Source: Bacteroidaceae bacterium (lineage in GTDB: Bacteria; Bacteroidota; Bacteroidia; Bacteroidales; Bacteroidaceae). Taken from it: 64,000 bases of DNA. Location of the stretch: NCBI GenBank assembly GCA_017469525.1, contig JAFUGG010000027.1:18486-82485 (forward strand), in the 5' to 3' direction. This document shows positions 26,701 through 35,431 of this stretch, in pieces. Made by a program: the position numbers and the translations under genes. How positions within the stretch are numbered: the stretch's first letter is position 1; every line of letters starts with the position of its first letter. Below the pieces are notes generated by a model that was given only the letters and a program-made list of their open reading frames with translations, was not told the origin of the DNA and did not search any database.

Positions 26701-27679
26701 CCTCGCTCTTGCCGTCGCAGCCGGTAGCAGCAGATGCATAGACTTGCTTACCACCGAAGATTGCGGGTACGGGGAAGGGGTCAACGCCGATTTCCTGTGC
26801 CCATGCTATGTTGCTCTGGTCGGTGTTCAGCTGATAGCAGATACGGCCGTCGGCCAGGTCTTCGAGGGGCACTACGGTTGAGGCGGGATTAGTGCTGCTC
26901 CACTCGTTGGTGACGTAGTTGTTTATGCAAAGACCATTCGGGCGGTTGGCATAGGTGTCCGAATTGTAGGTCTCTACGTCCAGGCCCTTCACGTTGGAGT
27001 CGCAACGGGAGATGTTTCTGCTTGCACCGTTTTTGAGGTCGATGGTGCTGCCGTCGCTAACCACAAGGCAGTTCATGATGGAAACACGTCCGGCTGCCCA
27101 GCCAGCCACGCCGCCGCAGCTGTTGGTGGTCTCGCCCTTCATGGCAACCTTAACCAGACAGTCCTCGATGATGGTGCCGGCATAGCTTCTGCCGACAAGG
27201 CCGCCGTGGGTGCCGTCGCCTGCCACCGCAGTGTTGATGGTGACGTCGATGTAGCAGTTGCGGATGACGCTTCTGTTCTCACCGACGAGGCCGGCTGCAA
27301 ACTGCGTACTGGTGGTAATGGTGCCCTGTACCTTCAGGTTCTGAATGACGGAGCCCCATCCGGTTTCGCGGAAGAGAGCTACGTTATTCGCTCCTGCCGA
27401 GAACAGGTTGATTGTGATGGTGTGTCCTTTGCCGTCGAAGAAACCTTGATACTTGTTTTCTGCAGTACCAATCAGGGTTCCGTCGATGCCGCGGTCTATG
27501 TCGGCCGTCAGCACGGCATTGGCAAAGACCTCACCACCATTCACGAGCACAGCAAACTCTTCGAGGTCTGCTGCCGTACCAATCTGGTAAGCACCACCCG
27601 ACTCGGACAGTGCCCACGCAGCTGTGGAAACAACGCTCATCAGCATTGTCAGACACAGATTCAGTAGTTTTCTTCTCAT
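20705..27679 (-). CDS. Giant secreted GLUG-repeat protein with dockerin-like C-terminus (paralog 1)
   Basis: 2324 aa, signal peptide 1-23 (CLTMLMSVVSTAAWA). Three beta-helix-like GLUG domains fill about residues 25-1060 (for example GGLVGRSYAGTIIEDCLV, FDGKGHTITIN), spaced by CxxCG motifs (YGICTVCG, GWCTVCG). A helical FIVAR-like stretch (about 1075-1220), a beta-rich domain possibly binding carbohydrate (about 1230-1440), more helix, a fourth GLUG domain (about 1610-1830) and a propeller-like region (about 1900-2250: YGMAVNNNPKSKGFGQ) follow. The end holds two dockerin-type calcium loops (DTNSDGTVDIADVVAILNAM; DVNNDGTIDIADVVAVLNIM). A surface adhesin or complex subunit is plausible; no catalytic site was seen. 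It is paralogous to 28433-35356. Confidence 0.8.
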   Translation of the reverse strand: MRRKLLNLCLTMLMSVVSTAAWALSESGGAYQIGTAADLEEFAVLVNGGEVFANAVLTADIDRGIDGTLIGTAENKYQGFFDGKGHTITINLFSAGANNVALFRETGWGSVIQNLKVQGTITTSTQFAAGLVGENRSVIRNCYIDVTINTAVAGDGTHGGLVGRSYAGTIIEDCLVKVAMKGETTNSCGGVAGWAAGRVSIMNCLVVSDGSTIDLKNGASRNISRCDSNVKGLDVETYNSDTYANRPNGLCINNYVTNEWSSTNPASTVVPLEDLADGRICYQLNTDQSNIAWAQEIGVDPFPVPAIFGGKQVYASAATGCDGKSEGELTFSNSGTVQATAHQYDKYGICTVCGSFNTGYFDIDNTAKFDQAGRAILLKSVEDIDMAEGVNRISGGLGLNMKLDADIEYIAEPTHYIFNNDNSGIRGNFDGQGHTLTYQMSEMGGRASIFPVMYGNIENLILHGSIGTVSGQNAGSVAGRACMALVRNVYSDVNIISDINDDNSSGGFFGWMGEVEKHVENCIYAGNFTTPRNPDSGAGCVRIGGFSGWAASKTYFTNCAFLGNLVGAGGSGYIENSQHISRNPDNVVCENVYVANIIEGPDVTDTEKINQIEDLDDIENGALAFALNGNQGGVERFYQRIGTDLEPMPFKKEGGLVYLASGTYRCDGTPLGGASYTNSPSGEPVIPPHEFEDGWCTVCGQLDENFLVPEDGWLEVTNGAELKWWSNYATLHPDASVRLLEDIDMDGYMDGYVPVTLFTGTFDGQGHTISNFIIDNTSSNQGLIGTVADGAVVQNLILDETCSIQAGGYAGIIGNTSGTGTIYVTNVGFEGEVGVNGYNAAGLVGCCNGGSMNMIITNCWVTGTITKGQQSGAICGYSGSGSVVKDCWSTCQMQSSAIYSSDSFTRGSAQVINCYEADIEGVAQNKQQHYNPTAANRKTITLPLEEVASGALCYNLNGKQFVEPTWFQTIDDDEHPYPFGDNHNIIIYGAEQYFSVEGEEDVPDVASEILNYEADRFEETIATQSLIDEYDAAVAALEDVATFADLAAAIDAINAAKKAVEANAAIYQAYIDKCEEVKAYLASHDDFEGALRTALENYLAQNEEPDEENTLGTYEYIVENHTATADEIKAETDRITQWLADAITNGYVAGTDVSSLIPNSDFSKEKENWTGGFSNGYGTIQNAEGLAVRGVEAWNVTGDQYQTVEGMKPGYYLVGINGAFRPSNDRYSYNYAAGIYANGIFNYFPTIIEDYVPVEEAQDGVNCNLTIKSAYDFPIYDDFLSTSDESGAELIGYAVQGETGMACAANAGRYPAYTIAKVGEDGKLTVGIKNPGTHYGNDWTGWGALKVVYYGEEADKVSAALDQVLENMTARASVILDPQKYIFDEDNAAIAPNFPEALKTELADAVVAAAAAETNEAKEAAIAKYSELFQAIYEGKQAYIALFNATKALEGMSFANMNLAEKDEETGEWFKTEETLFGEEETKVLEDAWLDLFDVYYKGSYSAEEALEVANLNIPSLAGLVPAKDEDGYYLISTPKEFAMYHAIASEVDRYAKGKLTADVDMAGIAMLPIGHNRGENAQHIFAGVFDGQGHALTNVYIDDANWDNQGYAEPATLFYELQNATVKNLKLTGDYHTMHQNMGGVTRYMSGASTIDNCEISVVMRSGINGDGTHGGVVGYCGSSSSVVKNCLVNNLMMSDEGVVTLHVGGVCGWGGQALQVKNTLILSQYENIGLVDAGDVNSSSVCRNQSSLENVFISSVFRVQQGTLVTAEQLASGEIAWKLNGQSGEEPFWYQTLGTDATPHLFGDDVVYYYNGEYTNDKPNPQLNAFAYNLEAKLAGDKVVVSFDLNAEAESAEVRFSNGYTQAVEEELKAGSYSVTVPASNLGSDPTALSYEVAVTGKGTLETVKVGKSYIVWGPYGMAVNNNPKSKGFGQLLLAESWVQEYKNGDKVYHTGDKVGALFAFDASFQPINAADGTPGFYGGLDIANETPLEMVDNYCFDLLDLQFSKDGRLFAARAAGQDGSSVYEINPDDLNEPWKPLFKGGELDEETGITYVGEDEQNRLAISLALEGEGENLKMYVLGGQRSNGQSNSTDYNCAFYNLGTATEWTDVPSGYVEALDGVYTTSPYQVGICADGNGGLWYLQRTTPSEETPSIMHFNADGSEDYKDISNQIGGGRMAITPDGQYIAIPTGLNTIVLYETNYVPMANGRIFLNPKQTIRVTESSIGSMAFDYAGNLYVASGGTETLSRYALPRDNKVVVTPGNGISLGINGDTNSDGTVDIADVVAILNAMAVDATDAKFDVNNDGTIDIADVVAVLNIMAQQ

Positions 27680-27760
27680 GTGATGATAGTTTTAGTTAAT
27701 AAAAAAGGTTAATAAACAGGTTTGTTGTTGTTAGTCGTCTGAATTAGTCAATTCGCTTAA

Positions 27761-27792
27761 CAAATATATACTTTTTTACAATTGAACTCAAA
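27761..27792 (-). promoter_or_regulatory. Promoter of paralog 1 (TTTG-N20-TATATTTG)
   Basis: On the minus strand TTTG at 27792-27789, 20 bases, then TATATTTG at 27768-27761. This is a full Bacteroidetes promoter about 80 bases before the start codon. The upstream sequence CAAAACTTTTTAAC is shared with the other paralog. Confidence 0.75.
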
Positions 27793-27989
27793 ACTTTTTA
27801 ACTTTTTTCTCTCATTTAAGCCAATTTTTTATAAAAAATCCCTGAAATTGTCCTCTTTAAGATGCCCTTTTGTTTCCCGAAATCATGAAATTCGCATCGG
27901 GAAGCAAGGCGTTGTGTCTGCCGACGAAACGATGGTTTTTCACCCATTTTGCATGTGTCTGAGACTCAAGCAAGACAGGGGGAGGGTTT

Positions 27990-28051
27990 GCACATACATG
28001 TAGATGCAATTGCATCTACATGTAAATGCAATTGCATCTACATGTATGTGC
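27990..28051. repeat. 62-bp nested palindrome, copy 2
   Basis: Same structure as 20422-20483, starting GCACATACATGTAGATGCAA and ending in its mirror. The paired change from G/C to A/T relative to copy 1 preserves the arms. It is followed by the shared sequence CAAACAACCCATGCTGCTAA. Confidence 0.9.
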
Positions 28052-28117
28052 AAACAACCCATGCTGCTAAATGAGGCATCCCGAGATGTAAAAACTGCTA
28101 TTGCAGGCCGGGGAAAA

Positions 28118-28340
28118 TCGTGCAGGCATCTAAAGCCTGGAAGGCTTCACCTTGAGTAACCGGGGGCAAAGCCCTCGGAATCAGCGCATGACTAACTTCC
28201 CGCTGCCTGGAAGGCAGTACCCACCAGCGCTTTATAGTACTGCCTTCCAGGCTGAGGCAGAGAGGGCTATGCTCTTTGTCCGAGGGCTTCGCCCCCGGTT
28301 ACTCAAGGTGAAGCCTTCCAGGCTTTAGATGCCTGCACGA
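28118..28340. repeat. Complete composite REP-like element (locus B)
   Basis: Outer arms 28118-28178 and 28280-28340 are inverted over 61 bases with one difference, in a loop. Each arm contains hairpin H1 (AAGCCT-GGA-AGGCTT), linker CACCTTGAGTAAC, and hairpin H2 (CCGGGGGC to GCCCTCGG). Between the arms lies the H3 pair: CTGCCT-GGA-AGGCAG-TAC (28203-28220) and its inverse (28237-28252), separated by 16 bases. In the RAYT locus at 36810 the transposase gene occupies that central position. Confidence 0.9.
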
Positions 28341-28366
28341 CTTCCCCTGACAGCAACAAACAAAAT

Positions 28367-28397
28367 AGCCCCCTGCAGAAAGTGACTGCAGGGGGCT
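28367..28397 (-). terminator. Terminator of the 2307-aa gene
   Basis: AGCCCCCTGCAG and CTGCAGGGGGCT form a 12-base stem followed on the minus strand by ATTTTGTTTG. Identical to the hairpin after the neighbouring paralog. Confidence 0.8.
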
Positions 28398-28432
28398 GCC
28401 GTGTGTTCCCTCAGAAAAGTGAGGGAGAGGGA

Positions 28433-31400
28433 TTACTGCTGTGCCATGATGTTCAGGACTGCCACTACGTCGGCAATGTCGATGGTGCCGTCGTTGTTGA
28501 CGTCGAACTTAGCATCCGTAGCATCTACTGCCATTGCGTTCAGGACTGCCACTACGTCGGCGATGTCCACAGTGCCGTCGCTGTTCGTATCGCCCTTGAT
28601 GCCGAGGCTGATGCCATTGCCGGGAGTAACGGCCTTGTTATCATTCCAGCTGGGGATAGTGTAGCAGCTCAGTGACTTCGAGCTGCTGGAGCTGGAAGCA
28701 ACGTAGAGGTTGTTTGCATAGTCGAATGCAAGACCTGTGACGCTGGCCTCTGTGGTAGCGATGTTGTAGACGGGGTTCAGGTAGATCTTGCCGTTGGCCA
28801 TGGGCACATAGTTGGTTTCGTAGAGAACCACCTTGTTGTTGCCTGTAGCAATGGCAAGGTACTTACCGTCGCTCGTGAGCGTGATGTTACCGCTGTGGGT
28901 AGCAGTTGTCACGTCGCTGTAGTCCTCGTTGCCGTCCTTGTCGAAGTGCTTGATGGCAGGAACAGCCTCGGAGGTGCTTGCGTCGGGATACTGGATGAAC
29001 CAGAGTCCACCCTGTCCGTCTTCGTGGATGCCAATGTGGGTTGCGATAGCAGCATACTTGCCATCGAGAGCCTCTACGTAGCTGGAAGGAGCAGCGCTCC
29101 ATTCCTTGGCGGTGCCAAGTTCATAGACAGCGCAGTTGAATGCTGCAGTGCGCTCGGCAAGAGAGCTTGCTTCGATGCCAGCCTGTGCACCGAGAACATA
29201 CATCTTCAGGTCGTCGCCTTCGCCATCGAGAGCAAGGCCGACAGCCGGACGGTTCTGTTCGTCGTCGCCCACATAGGTGATACCCGTAGCCTCATCGAGC
29301 TCGCCGCCAGTGAAGACAGGCGTCCAATCCTCGTCGAGATTGTCGGGATTGATCTCATAGACAGAGCTTGCAGTTGTGCCGGAAGCACTACCCACGAAGA
29401 GACGTCCGTCGTTGGAGAAGCGGAGATCCTTCAGGGCGAGCTGAGCGCCGAAGAGCTTGAGAGGAGTCTCCTCTGCAATGTTGAGGCCACCATAGTAGCC
29501 GCCAACGTACTGGAGATCGGGAGTCAGAGCAACCAGACCGCCGGGAACCTCTGCAGAGATGTAGTTGGAGACATCCTCAAGAGGACGGGACTCGGTGACG
29601 AGCACCTGACCGAAGTTCTTGCTCTTAGGATTGTTGTTGATAGCCAATCCATAGGGAGAGTTGAAGCCAACGCTTTCACCCACCTTGAGAATCTGGAGCG
29701 TACCCTTGCCCTGGACAGCTACCTCGTAGCTCAGTTCCGTTGGGTTAGGACCAACCTTTACGGTCACGCTGTGTGTGCCAGCAGTGAGGCCGTCGGCATC
29801 AGCAGACTTGACGAGTGTCTCGCCATCATAGAAGTTCACCTTCACAGACTCTGCCTCGGCATTCAGCGTGTAGCTTACCACTACGCTCTCGCCAGCAGCA
29901 TTGGCCTCCAGGTTGTAAGCAAAGGCATTGAGCTGAGGATTGGGCTTCTCGTTCATGTAAGCGTTGCCGTAGAAGTAAACAACGTCGCCGCCGTACAGAT
30001 GAGGAGTTGCATCGCTGCCGATGGTCTGGAACCAAGCCAGGTTGCCCTCGCTCGTGCTGCCGTTCAGCTTGTAAGTAATCTCACCGCTTGCCAACTGCTC
30101 CTCTGAAGCCAGAGTACCCATTGTGCCTGCACCATTCCATGCCTTAGCATAGAAGACGTTGCTGACAGTCACATTGCCGTCGTTACGGCTAACGATGTTG
30201 GAGCTGCTGCCGCTGATGGTGATGTCGCTCGAGAGGATGAGAGTGTTCTTGACGGTAAGAGCGTTGGTAGCCCAACCGCAGACACCGCCGCAAGAGTTGG
30301 TTTCCTCACCGTACATAGCGCAGTTCACGAGACAGTTGCTGATAGTCGTGCCGCTCTCCTCGTTCACACCGAGGATACCGCCATGAGTGCCGTCGCCACT
30401 GACAGTAGAGTTGATGGAGATGGCAACGTCGCAGTTGTCGATGGTGTTGGTGCCATAGGTCTTGCCGACAATACCTGCAATGTACTTCTGGCCGGAGTAG
30501 TAGTCACCCCTTACCTTCAGGTTCTTGATGGTAGCATTCTGCATCATGTAGAACAGAGCGCAGCACTCAGCATCATAGTTCATGTAGAGATTATTGAGGG
30601 CATAACCCTGACCGTCGAACGTACCGCTGTACTTGTAGTCAGAGCTGTTGATAGGCTGCATAGCGATGCCGCTCATGTCGATATCGGCAATCAGCTTGCC
30701 CTTGGCAGTATTGTCAACGTAGCTGGCAACGCCACGGAAGCCTGCAAACTGCTTCGGAGTTCCAATCAGGTAGTAGCCATCCTCATCCTGAGCAGGAAGG
30801 ATATTTGTTGCGCCGGAAAGGGCCTCGGAAACAGAAGCCAAAGCCTCCTCGGTGCTGTATTCACCTGACTGATAAACATCATAAATTGCGAGTGCTGCAT
30901 CTACGACATCTTCTACTTCGTCGTCACCGAAGAGCATGTCGCCTGTCTCATACCATTCGCCAGTCTCCTCGTCCTGCTCTACAAGAGCCAGGTTGGCACC
31001 TTCCATGGTCTCCAGAGCGTGGGCTGCCTTGTACATAGCAATGTAAGCCTGCTTGCCTTCGTAGATCTTCTGGAAGACGTCGGACAGCTTGCCGATGACA
31101 TCTTCTGCTTCGCCGCCAGCATCCAAGATGCCCTGAAGTTCTCCCTTCAGTTCCTCGGGATAGTTGGGGCTCTTGGCAACTTCAGAAGGATCAGCAGCGT
31201 CAAGATTAGGTTCGTTGTCGATAATCGTATTAGCACGAGCCGTCATGTTCTGCAGAGTCTGGTCGAGAGCATCGTTGAGAGCATCGCCCTCTTCGCCGAG
31301 GTAAGTCAGCTTGATAGCAGTCCAACCGGTCCAGTCGTTGTCGTACTTCGTGCCGGGGTTCTTGATGCCGATGGTGAGCTTGCCGTCTTCGCCAACCTTA

Positions 31401-34400
31401 CCGATGGTGTAAACCTGGTAGCGGCCGTCGTTGGCAGCAGCTGCCATACCGCGCTCGCCGTGAGGAGCATAACCGATGATGCCTTCCTCGCCTTCCGTAG
31501 AGAACATGTCATCATAGATAGCCAGGTCATGGGCACCACTGCCGTGGAGGTTACAGTTCACCTGATCGATGGTATCGTTAGCAGCGAGGTAATCTTCAAT
31601 AGGTGCGGGGAAGTAGTTGAACGTGCCGTTAGCATAGATACCGGCAGCATAGTTGGTGCTGTAGCGGTCGTTGCTGGGACGGAAGGCTGCGTGTGTGCCT
31701 ACCAGATAGTAACCGGGCTTCATGCCTTCGAGAGTCTGGAACATGTCGCCAGTCCTTGCCCATGCCTCAACGCCGACAGTCTTGTCGAGGGTAGCGTCGC
31801 CTGAGCTGAGCTTACCGCTGCCGCTTGCGAAGCCATTGGTCCACTTCTCGTTGTAACCTTCAGAGAAGTCACCATTGGGAATCAGGTTGCTGATGTCCTG
31901 TCCGGCCTTGTAGTCCTCGGCAAGTGCTTGCTGATACCACTGAGCGATGCGCTCTGTCTCTGCCTTGATTTCTTCTGCAGTAGCGAGGTGCTCTTCCTTA
32001 ATATATGTATATGTACCGAGAGGATTCTCCTCGCTGGGCTCTTCTGTCTCTTCGAGATAAGCCTTGAGGGCAGTGAAGAGTTCGCCTTCTGCGTCGGAGT
32101 TCTCAATCAGAGCCATAATCTCTTCGCACTTGTCGAAGTAAGCCTGATATACGGCTGCATTCTCTGCGATTTCCTTCTTCTGTACGTTGATAGAGTCGAG
32201 GACATCGGCAAACTCAAGGATGGTGGTTGCTTCGTCCAAAGATTCCAGTGTGCTTGCGAACTTGTCGAGCAGGGCCTGGGTAGCAATAACGTCTTCTACC
32301 TTTCCTTCCTCGTATTCCTGGATAACAGGGGATACTTCGTCGATGTCAGCCTCGTCTGTAATATCAAAGTACTGCTCAGCAGCGAAGATGACTGTGCCGT
32401 GAGAAGGATCGGGATAAGGATAGGGATCCTCGCCGAGTGTCTGATACCAGTAAGCAGTGCGGAACTGCTCGCCGTTGGCACGCCATGCCAGAGCACCGCT
32501 CTCGAAGTCTTCTGCGGTGACGATGCCGACGTGTTCCTGTGTGCCGTGGAGGGCATAGCAGTTCTTGATGTTGTCGTTGACGCGGGCGTTGCCGTAGCGA
32601 GCGAAGTAGCGATTCTCGTTTTCGTAACCTTCTACCAGACCTACGGCGAAGCAGTTGGTCACTTCAGCCCAGTCGCCCAGCCAGCCGGAGAACGAGCCGT
32701 TCTCCTTCGGGCCCTTGACGTCGCCGACCATGCCGCAGTTGTTGATGGTGACATGGCAAGCAGAGCTCATGACACAACCGAACACACCTGCTGCGTTGGG
32801 GCCGTCGGCTGCGGTGACATCGCCGCACATCATGACGCCCTGGATGGTGACATGACCTGCCCAAGGAGCGGTCATACCAACGAGAGCGACGTAGCCCTTA
32901 CCGGTAATGGTGCAGCTATTGTCGAGCACTACATTCTTAATATATACACCTTCGGCAGCGCGAGCGTCGTCGTCGCTGATGCCTCCGTAGCCCTTCGAGG
33001 GCAAGCTGTTCATGACAGCGATGAGGCCTACGCCATTGTCGTTCGGGTGGTTGATCTTAAGGTTGCTGATGGTGTGGAACTGACCGTCGAAGTTGCCGTA
33101 GAAGGGCTTGCCTTCTGTGCCGACGTTGGCCCAGTGCTGTGTCACGCCGTCCTCGTTGCAGCCGTCAGCCTCCATGTCGATGTCCTCGGTGAGGCGTGCG
33201 CTGACGTCGAGGTGCTTGGCAGCATAGTTGGTCCACCAGACGAGTTCCTTGCCGTTGCTGATGTTGAACCAGCCATCGACGGGAGTCATATAGTCTTCCT
33301 GCAGGCCGCCGCAGACTGTGCAGAAGCCGTCCTCATACTCGTGAGGAGGAATTGTGCCGCCGCCGGAAGGGCTGTTGGAGTAGGCAACGTCCGAGCCGAT
33401 GGGCTGGCCGTCGCAACGATAGTTTGCAGAGACAGCATAGACGAGTGCGCCTTCCTTTGCGATAGGCATGGGCATATCGTCTTCGCCAATCTTCTGGTAG
33501 AAGCGTTCTACGCCGCCTTCGTTGCCGTTCAGTGCGTATGCGAGGGCACCGCTCTGGATGTCGTCGAGATCCTCGATGATTGTAACGCCTGCCTTGCCTT
33601 CGTCCTCAAAGCCATAGCTGTTGGCAAGATAGACGTTGGTGAGGGTGATGTTGGCGGGATTACGAGAGAATGTCTTCGAGTCGCCGTTGGCACCGTTGAG
33701 CGTTCCGAGGAATGCGCAATTGGTGTAGAAGGTCTGGCCACTCGACCAGCCTGCGAAGCCTGCGATGCATTCTGTGTTCTCCGTACCGTTGATGTTACCG
33801 GCATAGATGGTGTTCTCCACCTGAGTCTTTTCCTCTACCACACCAATAAGGCCTGCTGTGGTGTTGTCGCCAGCAAAGCTGCATGTGATGTCGATGTCGG
33901 AGAAGACGTTGCGGATCATTGTCCTGCCGCGGCGCGTATGGCCCGTGATGGAGCCAGCGAACTTGCTGCTAGTGATGATGGAGCCGTGCATGATGACATT
34001 CTCGAAGTAGTCGCCGCCGAAGTTGGGGAAGAGGGCAGCGGCTTCTGCCGTCATGTCGCTCATCTCGATGGTGAGCTCGTGGCCTTGTCCGTTGAAGTTG
34101 CCGTCGAACCAGTTGCCGGGGTTGAAGATGAAGCGTCCGGGTTCTGCGGTGTAGGTGATGTCGTTGGCCATCTTGATGCTGAACTTACCGCCGTTCTGGA
34201 TTCGGTTCATACCCTCAGCGAGGTCGATGTCCTCGGCGCTGGTGAGGAGGTAGTAGCCGTCGGTCTCGTCGAACTGGAGGCCGTAGATGTTGAAGCAGCC
34301 GCAGACTTGGCAGATGCCGAAGCGGTCGAACTGGTGGGCCGTGGCCTGCGGTGTTCCGCTGTTGGAGAAGGTGAGTTCGCCCTCAGACTTGCCGTCGCAG

Positions 34401-35356
34401 TCCGTGGGGCCGGAGGCATAGACTTGCTTTCCTCCGAATGCTGCGGGCACGGGGAAGGGGTCTGTGCCGATGGTCTGCGTCCATGCGATGTGGCTCTGGT
34501 CGTTGTTGAGCTGATAGCAGATGCGTCCGTCGGCCAGTTCGTCGTAGGGAACGATGGTGGCAGTCCTGGTGTTGCCCCAGGCGTTGGTGGCATAGTTGTT
34601 GCCGCTGGCGCCGCCGGGTCGCTTGTCGTACTCATTGCCGATGTACTCGTCGAGGTTGACATACAGCAGTTGTGCGTCGGCGTTACGTCCGATAGTGCCA
34701 CTGTTGCCATCCAACTGGAATTCGCTGCCGTCGTTGATGACGAGACAGTTGATGACGTTGGTGCGCTCGCTGCACCAGCCAACGATACCGCCGTTGTTGG
34801 TGGAGGTGGCGCCCTTGATGACGAACTTTGCCAAGCAGTTCTCAATCATTGAACCTTGGTAGCTGACACCGGCAATGCCGCCATGTGTGGCGTCGCCTGC
34901 CACGGCGCTTGTCACCGTGAGGTCGACGTAGCAGCCAGTGATGGTACCGCGGCTCCATGCTGCGATACCTGCGGCGTGCTTCTTGTCGGTAGTGATGGTG
35001 CCCTGAACCTTGAGGTTCTTGATGAGGGCATGTGCTCCGACGTTGCGGAAGATAGCCGTTCCATCACTGCCTTCAGAGAACATGTTGATGGTGATGGTGT
35101 GTCCCTGGCCATCGAAGGTACCTTGGTAATCGACTCCGTCCTTACCAATCATGGTGCCGTCGGTGCCCTTGTCGATGTCGGCTGTCAGCACGGCATTGGC
35201 ATTGGGGTTGCCAGCGTTCACGAGTTCTGCGAAGGCGATCAGGTCATTCGCAGTACCGATCTGGTAGACGCCGCCTACTTCGGAGAGCGCCCACGCAGCT
35301 GTGCTGACCACGCTAAAGAGCGCCGTCATACACAGATTCAGTAGTCTTTTACTCAT
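28433..35356 (-). CDS. Giant secreted GLUG-repeat protein with dockerin-like C-terminus (paralog 2)
   Basis: 2307 aa, signal peptide 1-23 (CMTALFSVVSTAAWA). Same domain order as its neighbour: three GLUG/beta-helix domains with CxxCG motifs (FGICQVCGCFN, GFCTVCGGL), helical FIVAR-like stretch, beta-rich domain (SYNYAAGIYANG-like, here STNYAAGIYANGTFNYF), helical part, fourth GLUG domain, propeller-like region (YGLAINNNPKSKNFGQ) and two dockerin-type loops. The dockerin DNA and the terminator are almost identical to those of paralog 1, while the body has diverged, suggesting gene conversion or recent exchange of the 3' end. The two genes are co-directional but each has its own promoter and terminator. 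Partner cohesins were not seen in this window. Confidence 0.8.
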   Translation of the reverse strand: MSKRLLNLCMTALFSVVSTAAWALSEVGGVYQIGTANDLIAFAELVNAGNPNANAVLTADIDKGTDGTMIGKDGVDYQGTFDGQGHTITINMFSEGSDGTAIFRNVGAHALIKNLKVQGTITTDKKHAAGIAAWSRGTITGCYVDLTVTSAVAGDATHGGIAGVSYQGSMIENCLAKFVIKGATSTNNGGIVGWCSERTNVINCLVINDGSEFQLDGNSGTIGRNADAQLLYVNLDEYIGNEYDKRPGGASGNNYATNAWGNTRTATIVPYDELADGRICYQLNNDQSHIAWTQTIGTDPFPVPAAFGGKQVYASGPTDCDGKSEGELTFSNSGTPQATAHQFDRFGICQVCGCFNIYGLQFDETDGYYLLTSAEDIDLAEGMNRIQNGGKFSIKMANDITYTAEPGRFIFNPGNWFDGNFNGQGHELTIEMSDMTAEAAALFPNFGGDYFENVIMHGSIITSSKFAGSITGHTRRGRTMIRNVFSDIDITCSFAGDNTTAGLIGVVEEKTQVENTIYAGNINGTENTECIAGFAGWSSGQTFYTNCAFLGTLNGANGDSKTFSRNPANITLTNVYLANSYGFEDEGKAGVTIIEDLDDIQSGALAYALNGNEGGVERFYQKIGEDDMPMPIAKEGALVYAVSANYRCDGQPIGSDVAYSNSPSGGGTIPPHEYEDGFCTVCGGLQEDYMTPVDGWFNISNGKELVWWTNYAAKHLDVSARLTEDIDMEADGCNEDGVTQHWANVGTEGKPFYGNFDGQFHTISNLKINHPNDNGVGLIAVMNSLPSKGYGGISDDDARAAEGVYIKNVVLDNSCTITGKGYVALVGMTAPWAGHVTIQGVMMCGDVTAADGPNAAGVFGCVMSSACHVTINNCGMVGDVKGPKENGSFSGWLGDWAEVTNCFAVGLVEGYENENRYFARYGNARVNDNIKNCYALHGTQEHVGIVTAEDFESGALAWRANGEQFRTAYWYQTLGEDPYPYPDPSHGTVIFAAEQYFDITDEADIDEVSPVIQEYEEGKVEDVIATQALLDKFASTLESLDEATTILEFADVLDSINVQKKEIAENAAVYQAYFDKCEEIMALIENSDAEGELFTALKAYLEETEEPSEENPLGTYTYIKEEHLATAEEIKAETERIAQWYQQALAEDYKAGQDISNLIPNGDFSEGYNEKWTNGFASGSGKLSSGDATLDKTVGVEAWARTGDMFQTLEGMKPGYYLVGTHAAFRPSNDRYSTNYAAGIYANGTFNYFPAPIEDYLAANDTIDQVNCNLHGSGAHDLAIYDDMFSTEGEEGIIGYAPHGERGMAAAANDGRYQVYTIGKVGEDGKLTIGIKNPGTKYDNDWTGWTAIKLTYLGEEGDALNDALDQTLQNMTARANTIIDNEPNLDAADPSEVAKSPNYPEELKGELQGILDAGGEAEDVIGKLSDVFQKIYEGKQAYIAMYKAAHALETMEGANLALVEQDEETGEWYETGDMLFGDDEVEDVVDAALAIYDVYQSGEYSTEEALASVSEALSGATNILPAQDEDGYYLIGTPKQFAGFRGVASYVDNTAKGKLIADIDMSGIAMQPINSSDYKYSGTFDGQGYALNNLYMNYDAECCALFYMMQNATIKNLKVRGDYYSGQKYIAGIVGKTYGTNTIDNCDVAISINSTVSGDGTHGGILGVNEESGTTISNCLVNCAMYGEETNSCGGVCGWATNALTVKNTLILSSDITISGSSSNIVSRNDGNVTVSNVFYAKAWNGAGTMGTLASEEQLASGEITYKLNGSTSEGNLAWFQTIGSDATPHLYGGDVVYFYGNAYMNEKPNPQLNAFAYNLEANAAGESVVVSYTLNAEAESVKVNFYDGETLVKSADADGLTAGTHSVTVKVGPNPTELSYEVAVQGKGTLQILKVGESVGFNSPYGLAINNNPKSKNFGQVLVTESRPLEDVSNYISAEVPGGLVALTPDLQYVGGYYGGLNIAEETPLKLFGAQLALKDLRFSNDGRLFVGSASGTTASSVYEINPDNLDEDWTPVFTGGELDEATGITYVGDDEQNRPAVGLALDGEGDDLKMYVLGAQAGIEASSLAERTAAFNCAVYELGTAKEWSAAPSSYVEALDGKYAAIATHIGIHEDGQGGLWFIQYPDASTSEAVPAIKHFDKDGNEDYSDVTTATHSGNITLTSDGKYLAIATGNNKVVLYETNYVPMANGKIYLNPVYNIATTEASVTGLAFDYANNLYVASSSSSSKSLSCYTIPSWNDNKAVTPGNGISLGIKGDTNSDGTVDIADVVAVLNAMAVDATDAKFDVNNDGTIDIADVVAVLNIMAQQ

Positions 35357-35431
35357 AGAATGTTGATTTAAGTTAATAAAAAATGGTTAATTACTATTAT
35401 TTTCTTGTCTGTTTTTACGCATACTGCCTAG

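Larger units (their letters stand above)
27680..28432. other. Intergenic region between giant paralogs
   Basis: 753 bases without a gene. It holds the promoter of paralog 1, about 190 bases of A+T-rich sequence with no feature seen, a 62-bp palindrome, the REP-like element B and the terminator of paralog 2. Much of 27990-28432 is a second version of 20422-20704. Confidence 0.8.

Noticed and set aside
31928..34852. 974-codon open frame on the plus strand, antisense to the giant paralog 2
   Set aside because: It has no start signals, no recognisable domain and mirrors the codon pattern of the real minus-strand gene. Similar long antisense frames lie opposite paralog 1 (20654-22414), parE (37566-39584), beta-galactosidase (43671-45323) and recQ (48622-50880).
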